From Branchiostoma floridae (taxonomy: Eukaryota; Chordata; Leptocardii; Amphioxiformes; Branchiostomatidae): DNA of 64,000 bases. The notes beneath the pieces are model-generated. The model ran no database searches. It was not told the origin of the DNA and saw only the letters and a list, made by a program, of their open reading frames with translations. A program made the position numbers and the translations under genes. Shown here piece after piece: positions 35,101 through 46,037 of this stretch (position 1 is the stretch's first letter; every line of letters begins with the position of its first letter). The stretch covers positions 1-64,000 of the forward strand of contig NW_023365714.1 in the NCBI RefSeq assembly GCF_000003815.2, given 5' to 3'.

Positions 35101-38100
35101 GTGACTTATCTTTATTATTTGCAGGCTGTTGGTCCAACAGGAAAGCTATCTCCAGAGTTCGACAGGCTGCTGGACGGGTTGGACAAGCTGCTTCCACAGA
35201 GTCTGCAGCACAAACTGGAGCTGCAGTATCAGTGAGTTAATCATGATATTCAAACTGAAAGTGTACTTTTACCTTTAAAATTAATGGATCAGATATAAAA
35301 TGTTGAGTGAGATTCATTCAGTCTGAAACTGTCTCACATTACCTCCTACACTGTCCCCTGTACTGTGATCTCCGCCATAACCTCACATCCACCGTCCAAC
35401 ACCTCTTACAACAACAACCTACCGTGCCCCTCCTACTCCAGGGATCCACAGCTCATAACCTCTCCACAAACAAACAAGTGTCCGATGCACTACATTCTTA
35501 CATTGTATCAACTAAAAGACTCCAGCTGCGCCAACCTTCTACTAATTAACCACTGATAGCTATTTGCTCTGATTTTAATTGTATTATTTTCATTGTATCA
35601 TTATAATGATGATGATGTTGTATTATTATTATGATGTATTACTATTATTGTATTGTATTATGTATGTGCCTTAATGTGTATGCTGCACAACATCAGCATA
35701 TTGCTGCCTGGTGCAGCATACTGTATTGTCTAATGTTGCAATTTGAATAAAGTCCAAAGTTCATTCAATCTCTACTAACAGTAATTCTGCAAAACATCAC
35801 AATACATGAAGATGACAAAGGAGAAATTGGAAATCCAGGGGAATTCAGAATTCCAATCTCGCCTAGGAGGTTCCAGAATTCTCCTAGGACAGATTGGAAT
35901 TCTATACTACTCACTAGTTAATGCATAATACTTAAATATGTTCTGTATACTACTGAGACTAGTGTGCTGTATACTACTCGTGCAGTGTACATGTTGTATA
36001 GCAGTATCTTAATCTACTGCTGAATTTCAACAAGCTAAACAACAATTTTTTTCTGGCAAAACATTTAAGCCAATTTCATATGAAGAAACTGGCAAAAAAC
36101 AAGGCTAACTGGAAAAAAGAGAACATTGAGTCACTAACTCATAATGGTCGTATGCAAATGTCAGCAATATGTTAATCAGCGACATTTACATACGACCATT
36201 ATAAGTTAGTGACTTGATACATAAGAGCTCATTTCCCTCCCCCAAGCCAGTTCCAAATTGGATAAATTGACAGAATAAAGTATAAACAGTACTTATTAGC
36301 AAGACTATAGGTACTAAAACATAAAGAGACTCACCTAGAATAGTTTGAAATGCAGGCTTATTGTTTATTGACTCCTTTAGTTGTTGACAGCTTATAACTG
36401 CAACATCTACTCAACGCTTAACGTATGGCAGAATTGATTGGCTAGTGACAAAGAATGGGTAATGCCTTTCAGATAATATGAAAATAGAGCTACTAATTTT
36501 TACATAATTGTCGTTCTGTTTAGATGCATTTGTTATATGTGGCAAAAGTTGTGAAATCATTGAGACTATTTTCCCCAACAATTTCACCTTATCTGGATTT
36601 CTCCTGGTAGAATCAACAATTGTCTTCAAGTTGGTAGAATTCCAATCTTTGCTAGGAGACATAATGGAATTCCAATCTCCACTATTACGAGAATTCTGAA
36701 TTCCCCTGGATTCCAATCTCCCCTGTGACATAAACAATGATTGATTGTTACCATCATGATGTGACCTGTACTTAGCCCACTGTGGGGCAAAAATGTGCAA
36801 TAAAGGTCTTCATTCATTCATTGAATTGATTTCATTGAGACCGTCTGGCCATAATGCCGGTGCAATGTGCTCTGTCATCACTGAACAGTAAATGAGGCCA
36901 TTTAACAAACTACATATGGTAATACCAGAGTATGTCTAAGACAAAATTACAACAAATCCCCAAAAAACAACATGATTTCAGTGAATAGGTATTGTAAATG
37001 TTACAAAGACTATCATGTATTTTTCCACCATTCATCATTATGACAATGTCATTTGGAAGTGAGTAACTCATTAAAAGTAACAACTTCAAGCAGCAAAGGA
37101 TTCATTTATTCTGCTCTTAGGCCACACCAATTCTACTTGTTGTTTCTCGGATTATTTTCAGAAAAAAATTGGGTCGGTCGGTCGGTCGAAAAAAAAAAAA
37201 AACTTTTCAAAAAGTCGGGGGTAGGAAAGATCGAACAAGAAAACCTAAACTTTCAACATTTAGGGGGTCCCTGGTAGCAAAGTCCAAAGTTTGAAGAAGA
37301 ATGATAAATGTACCGTCCAAAATAGGCACGTACAGCTACTGGTATTTGAGGCCCATAGTTAATGTGAGAAAGGAGAGGCAGTGAAATTTTGTCAACACGA
37401 GGTGTGGACATCTATTTGAATTTTTTTTTTCAAATCGGAAAAAATAGGGTCGGTAAATCCGAGAAACAACAAATGAAATTGGCATGGCCTTAAAATAGAA
37501 TAATCTCATTTTAACAGGCATGTGGGAGTTGTGCTGCAGAAGGCAAGGCAGTACATCAGGCTGAAACTGCATTGTGCTTTTAATAATGGAACAAAGGAAG
37601 AAAGACAGGAGGCAAAGGAAAAAGCAAAGAGTCGCCTTGAAAAGTTCAATCAGATTGCAGAGCAAGTCAAAAGGACTCAAGGCGAAATGTTGAAAGCTGC
37701 CAGGAGGGAAGCTGAGGGCCTTCTCAGGGTGTTCTTTCAGGATGAGTCTGTCAAGGACAGTGTCTTGAGCAAGATAATGCATTCAGATGACTTCCAAGAG
37801 GTGGACAATAGTGAGGTATGTTCCACAGGGCTGATAACAGCCATTGCTGATGAGATTGAGTCACAGCTGGAGAATAACCCAAGAGCCTCAGCCTTCAACC
37901 AGTGCATCCATGATGCGGACATCCGACTCAAGGAAGAGTTCAAGACAAAGTTTGGTGCCTTGTTGAAACAGCAAGACAATGTGATTGATGAAGTGCTGAA
38001 CCTCCCACCCAAGCACTCAAAACTTAAGCGTCTCAGGAAGTTTTTCAATGACATCATCTTCCGAGCTGCAAGTGTCTTTTCTTCGGAACCCTACATGTCT

Positions 38101-40634
38101 GCGCTGGACAGGATCATTGACCACGGTTATGCCATCGGGGCTCTGCTGAACTTAGCCATGAAGGGAACTCTACTAAAGATGGCAGAAAGTCCAGACAACA
38201 GGGACAAATACATCAGTCACTTTGTCAACCAGGTCTTTGGTGCAATGGTAAAGGATATAGCCCTCAAGACAGTCGTGATAAAACACTTCGAAGGACTTAT
38301 CGATTTTCACAACTCATGCAAAGATGCTGTCCCCAAGCTTCAACGTCGTGTTCAGAAACTCATCCAAGACGCTGCATCAGAGAAAAGAAGTAAAGAAAAA
38401 ATAAAGAAAATCTATGAACCAAAATCTCAAGAGGTTTGCCGACTGGCTGAGGTCTTTTATGACTTCTACATCAACAACATCAAGAAACACGAGTTTGACA
38501 TGACGAATCTATCCCATTGCTGTAACAGTTTTCAGAATGCTGGATCATACGGACATGTGCACAAAGTGGAAGTCAGCAAAGATGGAGTCACGTTCACGGC
38601 AGCTGTAAAGATCCTACACCGTGAGACTACAGTGACTGAAGACTTTGTTCGAGAAGCAGAAAACCTCAGGTGATAACATATAAATTTAAATGTTTTTATG
38701 CCCTTGTCTTAAAAGACTTGTTTTAGGTCCATATATTAAGACCAACATCTCCAATTAGGATTTAGGGTTTTATCAAATCAAATTAGCTTCACGTTAATTT
38801 ATCAATGTGTTGGGGAATAATTCAGTTAACAATGAAGGATATCCTATGACCAACACAAAGACTTGGACCTCCCAAATGTTTGTACTGTGCAACAACTGAC
38901 GGTCTTCATTTCCTTCACAGTAGAAAATTTTTGGGAAGTCCAAGTCTTATGTTGGCATTGGCGATAAAATACCCTTCATCTTTTAATGAATTCTGTCAAC
39001 ACAATTAAACTTGAAGCAATTTTTTACTTCAGAGGTACAAGAATTGGATTTCAAAAAGTAAATGATACCCTTATCAGAGGCATGTAGTTGATTGATCTTT
39101 ATTTGGCTTTTTCAAGGGCTGCCAAATGACATAATATTAGCAAAAATGAATGGGCAGATCTTGAACCTAGACCTCAGGACAAACCCTGTTTGCAAATGAT
39201 GTTCTCATAGTAAATATGATATAACAACTGCATACTCTGACATAATATTCAACGTTGGTTTCAGGGAGCTGGGAGGACAGCACATTGTCAAATACTATGG
39301 AACAGTGTTTGGCAAAGACAAAGCAGGAAAGCAGACCCTGGGGTTGGTGATGGAGTACTGCCCGAGCACACTTGAGGCAAAGATTGAGTAAGCTGGCCAG
39401 CAAACCTTATTATGTTTCCAATGGAAATTATCTTGTTTTCCTTGTGCCTTTTGGCCTGTTCTTGTCCATCCAATGAAAAGAGAGTAGTAGACTAGCTTTC
39501 TGATTGCACATTCAAAAAGGGTGGGATCAAAATCAAGTTTGTTTGTGCCAAGATTTTTTACTTTTACTTGTGATTTCTGCCTGTCAGGATGTTTGCCATT
39601 AGTGCAGTAGTCTCTGGTACATGTATATATAAATTACATCTGATGTCATTTCTATTTCCCAGAGAAAAAAGCCCAGCCTGGTGGGGTTCTGACCCAGAGA
39701 AGCAGGCAGCAGCCTTCAGCTACACCCAGAACCTGGCAGTACAGCTGTGTGAGGGGCTCAAGCACATCCATGGTGAAGGGTACATCCACAGGGACCTCAA
39801 ACTCAGCAATGTTCTGGTATGTTTGTTTGCAGAATATTGAGACTAGTTTTGAGCTGAGTTTTAATGCATTTACCTTATCACTGTCATGGGACTTTCAAAA
39901 TGAAATCTAAAAAGATTTAAAAATGTACAATGTCATGAACATCATTGTGCACAGATCAGGTCAACTGATCTCTCAAAGTAACAAGGATTCAATGTACCCA
40001 TTAGTGGAAGACTAAATTCCTGGTGATGATGTTGAAACTGCAACTTCAAATATGTTGATTCCATTGATCCTTTTATTCAGGTAACAGAAAAAGGAGTGGT
40101 CAAACTTGCTGATCTCGGAAGTACAAAGCGAGAAAGGAACTACGCACAGTCTCTGGAAGGGACCCCCCTCTATACGGCACCTGAAGTAAAGGCACAGAAG
40201 AAGTACGACAAGAGTGCAGACATCTACAGCCTGGGCCTCATCCTGCTAGAGATGTGGTACGGACGGACCATATACTGCAAGGTATGTGTTTGCTTTCCAC
40301 GTCTGTTTAGGAATATCTGGATTTGCCAGATTGCTGGTAGTTTCCTAGAAAAGTAATCAGATTTGAATGGTTGGTCAACTGAAATATTCCAAACCTTTTT
40401 GAATTTCTGCAGGAAGAGCCGGGCTACGACTCACAGTTGCAAAAGGCCCTGCCACTCAACGTCGGCAAAAAACTTCCGCTGCCATCATGGGATGGAGGAG
40501 CGCCCCCCATCCTTGAGTGGCGGAAGCTCATCAACGACTGTCTGAGGAGGAACCCAGGCCTTCGTCCCACAGCAGAAAACTGCAGGGACAGGATAGCGGG
40601 GATGTCACTGCTAGAGGTTGGGATATCAGTGTAG
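26143..40634 (+). CDS. Gene B: dynamin-like GTPase fused to Ser/Thr protein kinase, paralogue of gene A
   Basis: Eleven exons with the same order and phases as gene A: 26143-26334, 31671-31887, 32128-32723, 33147-33320, 34558-34758, 35125-35231, 37518-38669, 39265-39387, 39663-39816, 40081-40281, 40413-40634 (3339 nt, 1112 aa). The start at 26143 aligns MEGPPALPTEEE with gene A's MAARPRLPTEEE. GTPase motifs: GETSSGKS (137-144), STSTLC, DGPG (342-345), NKWD (420-423). Kinase motifs: AGSYGHV glycine loop, AAVK, HRDLKLSN (963-970), DLG (983-985), GTPLYTAPE. Residues 223-322 are 25 four-residue TTEE/TTED units absent from gene A. The exon 3 donor is weak (ACG|GTCCGA). Intron 1 (5.3 kb) holds nested LINEs and a gap. 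Function is unknown; the architecture suggests membrane- or GTP-regulated kinase signalling. Confidence 0.83.
26653..27119. other. Assembly gap
   Basis: 467 N within LINE A. Confidence 1.
27572..29329 (+). mobile_element. LINE B: 5'-truncated non-LTR retrotransposon inserted into LINE A
   Basis: A frame open from about 27591 to the gap at 29073 encodes reverse transcriptase: APGPDQLSSRVL, LRPVSLTSQLAKV, TDFSKAFDRIDH, VPQGTLLGP and the catalytic site FVDD (in place of the usual YADD/FADD). A C-terminal PVVEYCAPVWHPGLT block follows. The 3' end has AATAAA at 29283 followed by (ATTC)n, the microsatellite tail usual for CR1/L2-type elements. No endonuclease domain is present. The flanks share only AAC (27569-27571 and 29330-29332), a possible very short target duplication. 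Confidence 0.85.
29073..29172. other. Assembly gap, standard 100 N
   Basis: Exactly 100 N inside LINE B, so the real gap size is unknown. Confidence 1.
29897..30272 (+). pseudogene. Coding-like fragment: acidic Ser-rich segment then a basic/aromatic segment in another frame
   Basis: From 29903 the frame reads MGSEQGDSTEETDSDQSG and stays highly acidic and Ser/Gly rich to about 30085. From about 30100 the +1-shifted frame reads KRAGKKFYLIEFAALPRYS, then NWVPEQTLMKKYCYLVLK and a stop at 30270-30272. Codon-like quality in two adjoining frames suggests a frameshifted fragment of a longer ORF, possibly a retroelement. The family is not recognised. It begins where LINE A is truncated. Confidence 0.35.
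30290..30785. repeat. Interspersed repeat R1, copy 3 (truncated)
   Basis: Shares 'CTTGGTGTGTTGGTAGTGTG', 'TTTTGGGCCCCCTAGCGGC' and the GCATAATTTATG-like AT-rich right half with the copies at 2979 and 7333. A middle part of roughly 400 bp is missing. Confidence 0.6.
31148..31270. mobile_element. Small foldback element
   Basis: AATGACCCACCTGTTCCTCG GTGTATATGG and TATAACCACCTC at the left are mirrored by GAGGTGGTTATA, CCATATACACCTCGAGG and GGGTCGTT at the right. About 120 bp, in intron 1 of gene B. Confidence 0.65.
32385..32684 (+). repeat. Coding minisatellite, 25 units of 12 bp (ACAACTGAAGAA)
   Basis: It lies inside exon 3 of gene B and encodes 25 TTEE, TTED or STED tetrapeptides in frame. 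Every unit is 12 bp, so the frame is kept. It sits between switch I and the DGPG motif, where gene A has only WGNEDATG. Long ORFs on the other frames and strand are by-products of the repeat. Confidence 0.95.
33353..33572. mobile_element. MITE family B, copy 2
   Basis: AATGCTAGTTCACCTTTATC at the left; GGATAAAGGTGAACTGGCGT at the right; internal CCTATATCCGTTGT / ACAACGGATA inverse pair. Inserted 33 bp after exon 4 of gene B. Confidence 0.75.
33600..34013 (+). other. Intron 4 of gene B, remaining part
   Basis: A short (GCGT)n run at 33590-33612. Otherwise nothing recognisable. Confidence 0.3.
34014..34424. mobile_element. MITE family E, copy 1
   Basis: TA|GAGTCCATTCCAAGTCACCA at the left and GTGTCTTGGAATGGACTC|TA at the right; 411 bp. 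Subterminal 'TTTACAAAAAATGGTAGAAA' and neighbours are shared almost base for base with the copy at 62429-63118. Confidence 0.85.
35310..35770 (+). mobile_element. 3' end of a non-LTR retrotransposon
   Basis: Encodes ETVSHYLLHCPLYCDLRHN, a Cys/His motif typical of LINE C-termini, then a stop near 35547. After an AT-rich UTR comes AATAAAG near 35745. Only the last 75 codons remain. Plus strand, intron 6 of gene B, 80 bp after exon 6. Confidence 0.65.
35814..36729. mobile_element. Foldback element about 0.9 kb
   Basis: Left end ACAAAGGAGAAATTGGAAAT then CCAGGGGAATTCAGAATTC; right end is the inverse (GAATTCTGAATTCCCCTGG ATTCCAATCTCCCCTGTGAC). Further 'CCAATCTCGCCTAGGAG' / 'CCAATCTTTGCTAGGAG' units lie inside. 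It contains the palindrome at 36130-36213 and a block near 36450 similar to 31340-31435. Confidence 0.7.
36130..36213. repeat. Near-perfect palindrome, 33-bp arms
   Basis: GTCACTAACTCATAATGGTC ... GCAAATGTC faces GACATTTAC ... GACCATTATAAGTTAGTGAC across an 18-bp spacer. Nested inside the 35814-36729 foldback. Confidence 0.85.
36730..37517 (+). other. Remainder of intron 6 of gene B with LINE tail
   Basis: GTGCAATAAAGGTCTTCATT then (CATT)n at 36796-36822 looks like the 3' tail of a CR1/L2-type element. GTCGGTCGGTCG and an A-run lie near 37173-37202. No exon seen. Confidence 0.4.
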
Positions 40635-41900
40635 GCACATTATGAACATATTGCCAGATGGTGTTTTTGAAATTCTGAGGTTGTATTACACTGGCTAAGG
40701 CCAGCTTTATATTGAGAACTGTCACGTGATGCTTTGCTACAGTGACGGCTATCTTTAGACACATATTCAGAAGCATAGTGGGCCGCTCATGGCGCAAAAT
40801 ACTACTATTGCATGCAAATCAAAATGCCACATACCTAAATACCATTGATTTTTTAAATGGTTACTACCTGCATTTTCCTTTGTGTTAATGTTAACCGTTA
40901 TGTGTTAACCTTCAACCATAGCCAGTATAAAGCTCGCCTAAGAAATGTAATCAGAGGTACAAAAAATGTAAACAAGCATCATTGTATTAATTATTAGACA
41001 TAATCTTTGGAGTGGAGTACTTGCTAGCTACATCTTCAATGCTACAGTGTGTACATTGATTGTGCTTAATATGTGCCTAAGGTGAAATAATCAGAATGTT
41101 ACATACCTGTTATCAATGATGTCATCTGCATAATGTAGGTGTGGATATCCTCATCTGCCCTTTGTACATACTGCAATTGCAAATGATGCATTCACATGCT
41201 GGTTACCTCTTTCTAGCTTGAAGTCCAGTTTAGATAGCGGATGCAGTCTGAAAGCTTCTCACCAAGCAACTTCAGAATTCTAGTCATGTATAACAGTTAA
41301 ATTCTCTGTATCCAATAAGTCTTGTTACATTTAGTCCACTTCCTCTGAGAGAGAATACTATGTTTGGGATAGCAATTGTTAGCGGTGATGCCTAGCTGAA
41401 GAGTGGAATAGAACCTGAGTCAGACCCTGATGTGACATACAGTCACCTAATTGTTCAGTGATAATTCAACAAAGTGTTATTGAGAAACTACATGTAATTA
41501 TGTAGGGTTTAAGTCATACAATTGCTACACAGCAAATTGTGGCATATCATATGAATAAAAAGGTGCGAAGGGAAAAATATTGTCTGTGGTTGTAGACTTC
41601 TTTAGCACATACTACTGGTAGTACATACTACAATTATGTCTCTTTTCACATCTGCTTGTATCTTTGTCAAGATATTTCAATGGATATTTCTGAACTTTGG
41701 TCCAATATAAGCAGCAAAGCATCATACCTCTGTAAACCCATGTTAACCTCTAAGTATTGAAGCTATGACCAATTAATTAACAAAATATGTCAACTCATTA
41801 TGCAATTTAACCAGTACTGATTAGTAATACTGTCTTTGTCATAAAAAAAAAAAAACTAAAAAAAACTACAGAGGCAACTAATGGAAACAAATTGCACATA
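40635..41900 (+). other. 3' UTR / 3' flank of gene B
   Basis: Candidate poly(A) signal AATAAA near 41553. Several blocks match the gene A 3' flank: 'GTGGATATCCTCAT' at 41143, 'GAATAAAAAGGTGCGAAGGG' at 41552 and 'CTGAACTTTGGTCCAA' at 41689 (with 12926). The duplication therefore reaches at least to about 12.94 / 41.7 kb. Confidence 0.45.
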
Positions 41901-44900
41901 CACTCTTGGATTTTCCAGCTGTATTTATTCTGAATTATTCACGTACATCGCTGACATCAAATTTACTGAACAAGACTTCTCCATAATAATAGTACACAAA
42001 AACATGTCATAATAATAACTCTGCATCAAGCAGTAGATAATCCACCATAAATTTCACAGAAAATGGTTGATAATAATCATATTACGCTTCCTTGGGTATC
42101 AAAATACCAAAACTGCTGATTTTCTACTCACTGTTCTATTCTTCCATCGTCATGGAAACAGCCGACCACGCCCCTAACTGGTTAGCAGCCATGTTGGATT
42201 CACAAAGCATGCTGGTTACTAACAGGTGGCCACCATATTGGGAAGTTCAGAAGGTCAAGGACAAGTGCAGGTCAAGGGCAACATACCTCATGAGGGAGTC
42301 AAAGTTTTCATTAATTTTTACCAAGAAATGTTGTAGAAAATGCAATTTTGCATTAAGCTAGAAAAACTGTAGATTTGGCGAAATTTGTCCATTTTAATAC
42401 TAAGGAAATTAAGGTCACGTAATGATCATATGATTGGACCCTAAAACTTTCCCATCTTGGTTTGGTCCATGCAAATACAAGGTTATACACAGCTTCATCT
42501 TGTGCCACGTTATATCAGCAGTTTCCAAGACCAGTCATTATGTCGGGTCTGAGCCGGTTCCACTCATTTTTCCATCTTGTCGTTTTCTTATCATTCCTGT
42601 GCCTGAAGACATTGTTTCCAAAAGAGTTAACACACAATCCATGTAATAAACTCTCATCATTCAGCTGGCTACCCTAAGACTGATACATAGTCTATGTCAC
42701 TTTACCATACACATGGACTATATTAGTCTTCAGAACAGTGGACTCGAGGAAAATATCTAAATAACGAACCGAAAACTGTGACAAGAAGTGACTAGATACA
42801 AATGCTACGTGGTGCAATTGTACTACAGAAAAAGGCTGCTGAAAGTATGTATAAGTACCAACCAACTACTGTGCTCAAATATGAACAACAAAAACCTTCC
42901 AAATAAATCATCTGATGGCAAACATAACATTGAATTTCTTCCAACCACAAAACTGACCACCTCAGCGCTCTTTTAAGCACAGATTTACGTGAAAAATAAC
43001 TGATAAATATTTCATAAAGTTATCAAACTGGGCAGTCAGCAATGCCTGTGTCACTGTGCTTTGCAACAGTTTTTACACCTAAGTGATCAAACAATAGCAG
43101 GATGGCACCAAAAATCAAAACAGATGCCTTCATCTTGCCGATGCCTGCAAGTTTGCAGTGATATCACACAAACACCAGGCACTGTGCTTTGCTGAAGGGG
43201 CCACCACAGAGGGGCTTTCACGTCTGTGGCGGTGGATAGAACACAAGGGCAGAGGAAGGTCGGGATGTATTTTAGAAGACTGCAGTGAGAAACACTTGTA
43301 AGAGGAGCAAGCTCGGTAAAAAGCACTGTGTTAAAAGAAAAGTTGTTCCCAAAAGGCACTAAGCGACAGTCACAAGCAGCAAGCGTCCAAAAGGCACCTA
43401 TTCTAAACATTTTCCTGGTGAAATTGTGGAATAGAAGACACACATTTGCTTATTTAGACACAAGCTCCACCTAGAGGACTGAGTCAGAACTGCAGCTTGC
43501 AAAGACATTATGTGGCAGCCCAGACGAGTGTTTGATTGGTCACAAATGGTCAGCTGACCTGAATACAACATCAAATTTGGCCTTGAGAAGAAAACATGAT
43601 TGTCGAGAAACTGTTTCCTGTTGAAAAATGATCTGAAACTTGTAGATTTGGTCACAAAAACAATAACATCGACATAACTTTCTCTCCCTTTGTTCGTAAT
43701 ATTCCATGACACCTGCAGCAGAATCCCCCATACATACCCTCCAACTTAAACAGCGAAAAAAACGTTACAATTCTGGTATGCGAAAAAACAAGACTTTTAC
43801 AACAGAACTTACGTAGTTATCATTCCTCTGCTAAAGTAGATTCACATGAAACAACTGATAAGGCATCACAAATATTCTTTATAAAGTTCTGCAACTTCTC
43901 ACAAATACAGTCAGAACAGGTCAGCTGGAATCAGTCTGGGCTGGGAGGTTTTGCTGGTTGTTTTTCTATCTTTAATCCAGTCATGATTTTGTGTAGTAAA
44001 TGTTTTGATCCCTGAATTAGGTTGATTTTGTGAGTGATGACTTTGATGATTATTGCTTGCACACAAGTTTTGTTTTCATTAATTCTTTAAGTTTATTTTT
44101 CTGCGTTGACTTTCCTGAAACTTTAATCCTGCAAATGATCCTGAGTTCGAAGTGACCACGTGTTTATCATTCATAGGAGACACCAAAGCAAGCTGAGGTC
44201 TTCATCGCTATACGAAGAATGAACACTGCAGCTAAAGCTTATTGTTTTGCGCCAGTGAAAGAAACAGTTTTGATGCAGCTGATCTTATTCAGCAGAATTT
44301 TCCTGAGTTTTCCTGACAGGAATTCCGTCAATCCTGGAATTTTTATGCAGAGCAAATTTACAGCCTTCCTGAATCCATAATGATATGGAAAGAACCAGAT
44401 TTTTTCAGACTTTCCAGATTTTTTCTTCAAATTTTGCCGGAAATCCGCATCACTTGTCAAGTACACAGTTACAAATACCCTGTTGTACATTTTTAACCAG
44501 AAAAAGATCACGATTCACAGTACGATGACCTTGATGAATACTGTGTGACCTTGTCTTCATTTGACCTTCGATAACAATATGAATGACCTTGAACACTTCT
44601 ATGAGAAGCGGCCATGTTGTTTCCCTCCCAGCCCAGACTGACACATATAAACATGTAGACATAGGAAAATACTTCAGTCTTATGATATGATATTTTTAGG
44701 CTCTTCTCGCAGCCTACAATCTTCCCAAAAGGTCTGAACCTGGGTGGAACTTATTCCTATAGAGCACATCCTGACCACCCCCATTTCAGCTATTCATTGG
44801 GTCATTCCCCCTTCCAATCATACAAATTTTGGGCACAACCATTACACAATAGGGGTGGCCTACATTAATAGCAACTCTTGGAGCCTCTAGCCTAAAATCA

Positions 44901-45424
44901 TTTTTCCCTAAAACTTGACAGTTAAGTTATTTACTGTTCTTTTCTAAGCACTTTCTCATAAACTCCCGTCCTGTCAATCAAACTCTTCTCAGTCTCTGAT
45001 TGGACAAGGGTGACCTTTGACACCTTCCCACCTCAGTGGACATTCCAAAAGCCAAAAAAATCAAATATTTCTGTCCAAGACAAGTTAATTTTTCAGAACT
45101 TCTCTTAACCCTTGCTTGAGCCATCTGACATGTCAAGGACAGGTCAAAAGTCAGGTCACAGGTCAGTTTTACAGGTCACAGGTCACCTGGCCCAAACCAG
45201 ATCCTAACAAATGGCTTGTTATATCATGTGCCATGCAGGGCTGCCAACTAAAGGTGGCAGAGAACATTATTTTCATGGCTAAAACATCAGGTGCCTTTTT
45301 CAGTATCAAAACCTTTCCTCAATGCCAACTTCCTGACAACTTATCAATGAAAACATCTACAACAGGCATCGAAGTTGCCTCTAATACTTTCCAAAAACAT
45401 CAAATCTTCCAATTTTGGATCAGA
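41901..45424 (-). other. Sequence between gene B and BAK; possible BAK 3' UTR
   Basis: No exon-like ORF is convincing on either strand. AATAAA on the minus strand occurs near 41927 and 44094. If the nearer signal is used, BAK would have a 3' UTR of about 2 kb. Short ORFs at 42092-43731 show no family motif. Confidence 0.3.
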
Positions 45425-45626
45425 ATACAGTCAAGCCTGTACAAGTGACCATTTGGCAAATGCGACCACTTTTTGCTGGTCCCTTACATAATTTTCCCTA
45501 CCAACATCTGTGTCCTGTAGTATAGACTACATTGTATTGGTCCAAAGTGGTCTTGTTGGGCAGGTTTGACATATACCTTTGATTGTATTGGTCCTGTATG
45601 GGCTTCATGTGCAGGTTTGACTGTAT
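45425..45626. mobile_element. MITE family U, copy 1
   Basis: TA|CAGTCAAGCCTGTACAAGTG at the left and GCAGGTTTGACTG|TA at the right. A copy of the same form lies at about 47509-47755 in a BAK intron. Confidence 0.6.
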
Positions 45627-46037
45627 ACCATACTTCGACTATTTCCTCCCTGTTTCCTGCCCAAACCCCAGTTAACAGTCCTGCAAGTCTGCCCTCCCAG
45701 CACCAGCCAAACTAGCCTCTACCTCGGCTATCATACAACACCCCTCCCTCAACATAGCACAACCCAAAAACTTGGTCCATAAAATACCAGCAGCCGTGTC
45801 CCCTCCTTCACCAAAGTGGCATCATCCAAACCTCACAACCCCCAGCTAAACGTAGAACCTACCACTTCAGTTACGGGGTGAATCACAAATTGATCAATAT
45901 GGTACAGAGAATACATGTATCTATCCTGGCATCCCTACAACTGAAGTGGTATTATCCTAAGTATGATCAGCCTGCCTGAATTTCAGACTGTACCATTCCT
46001 GACGTGGGGAGGTTCGAGAGGGCACCTGCTGGTGGTT

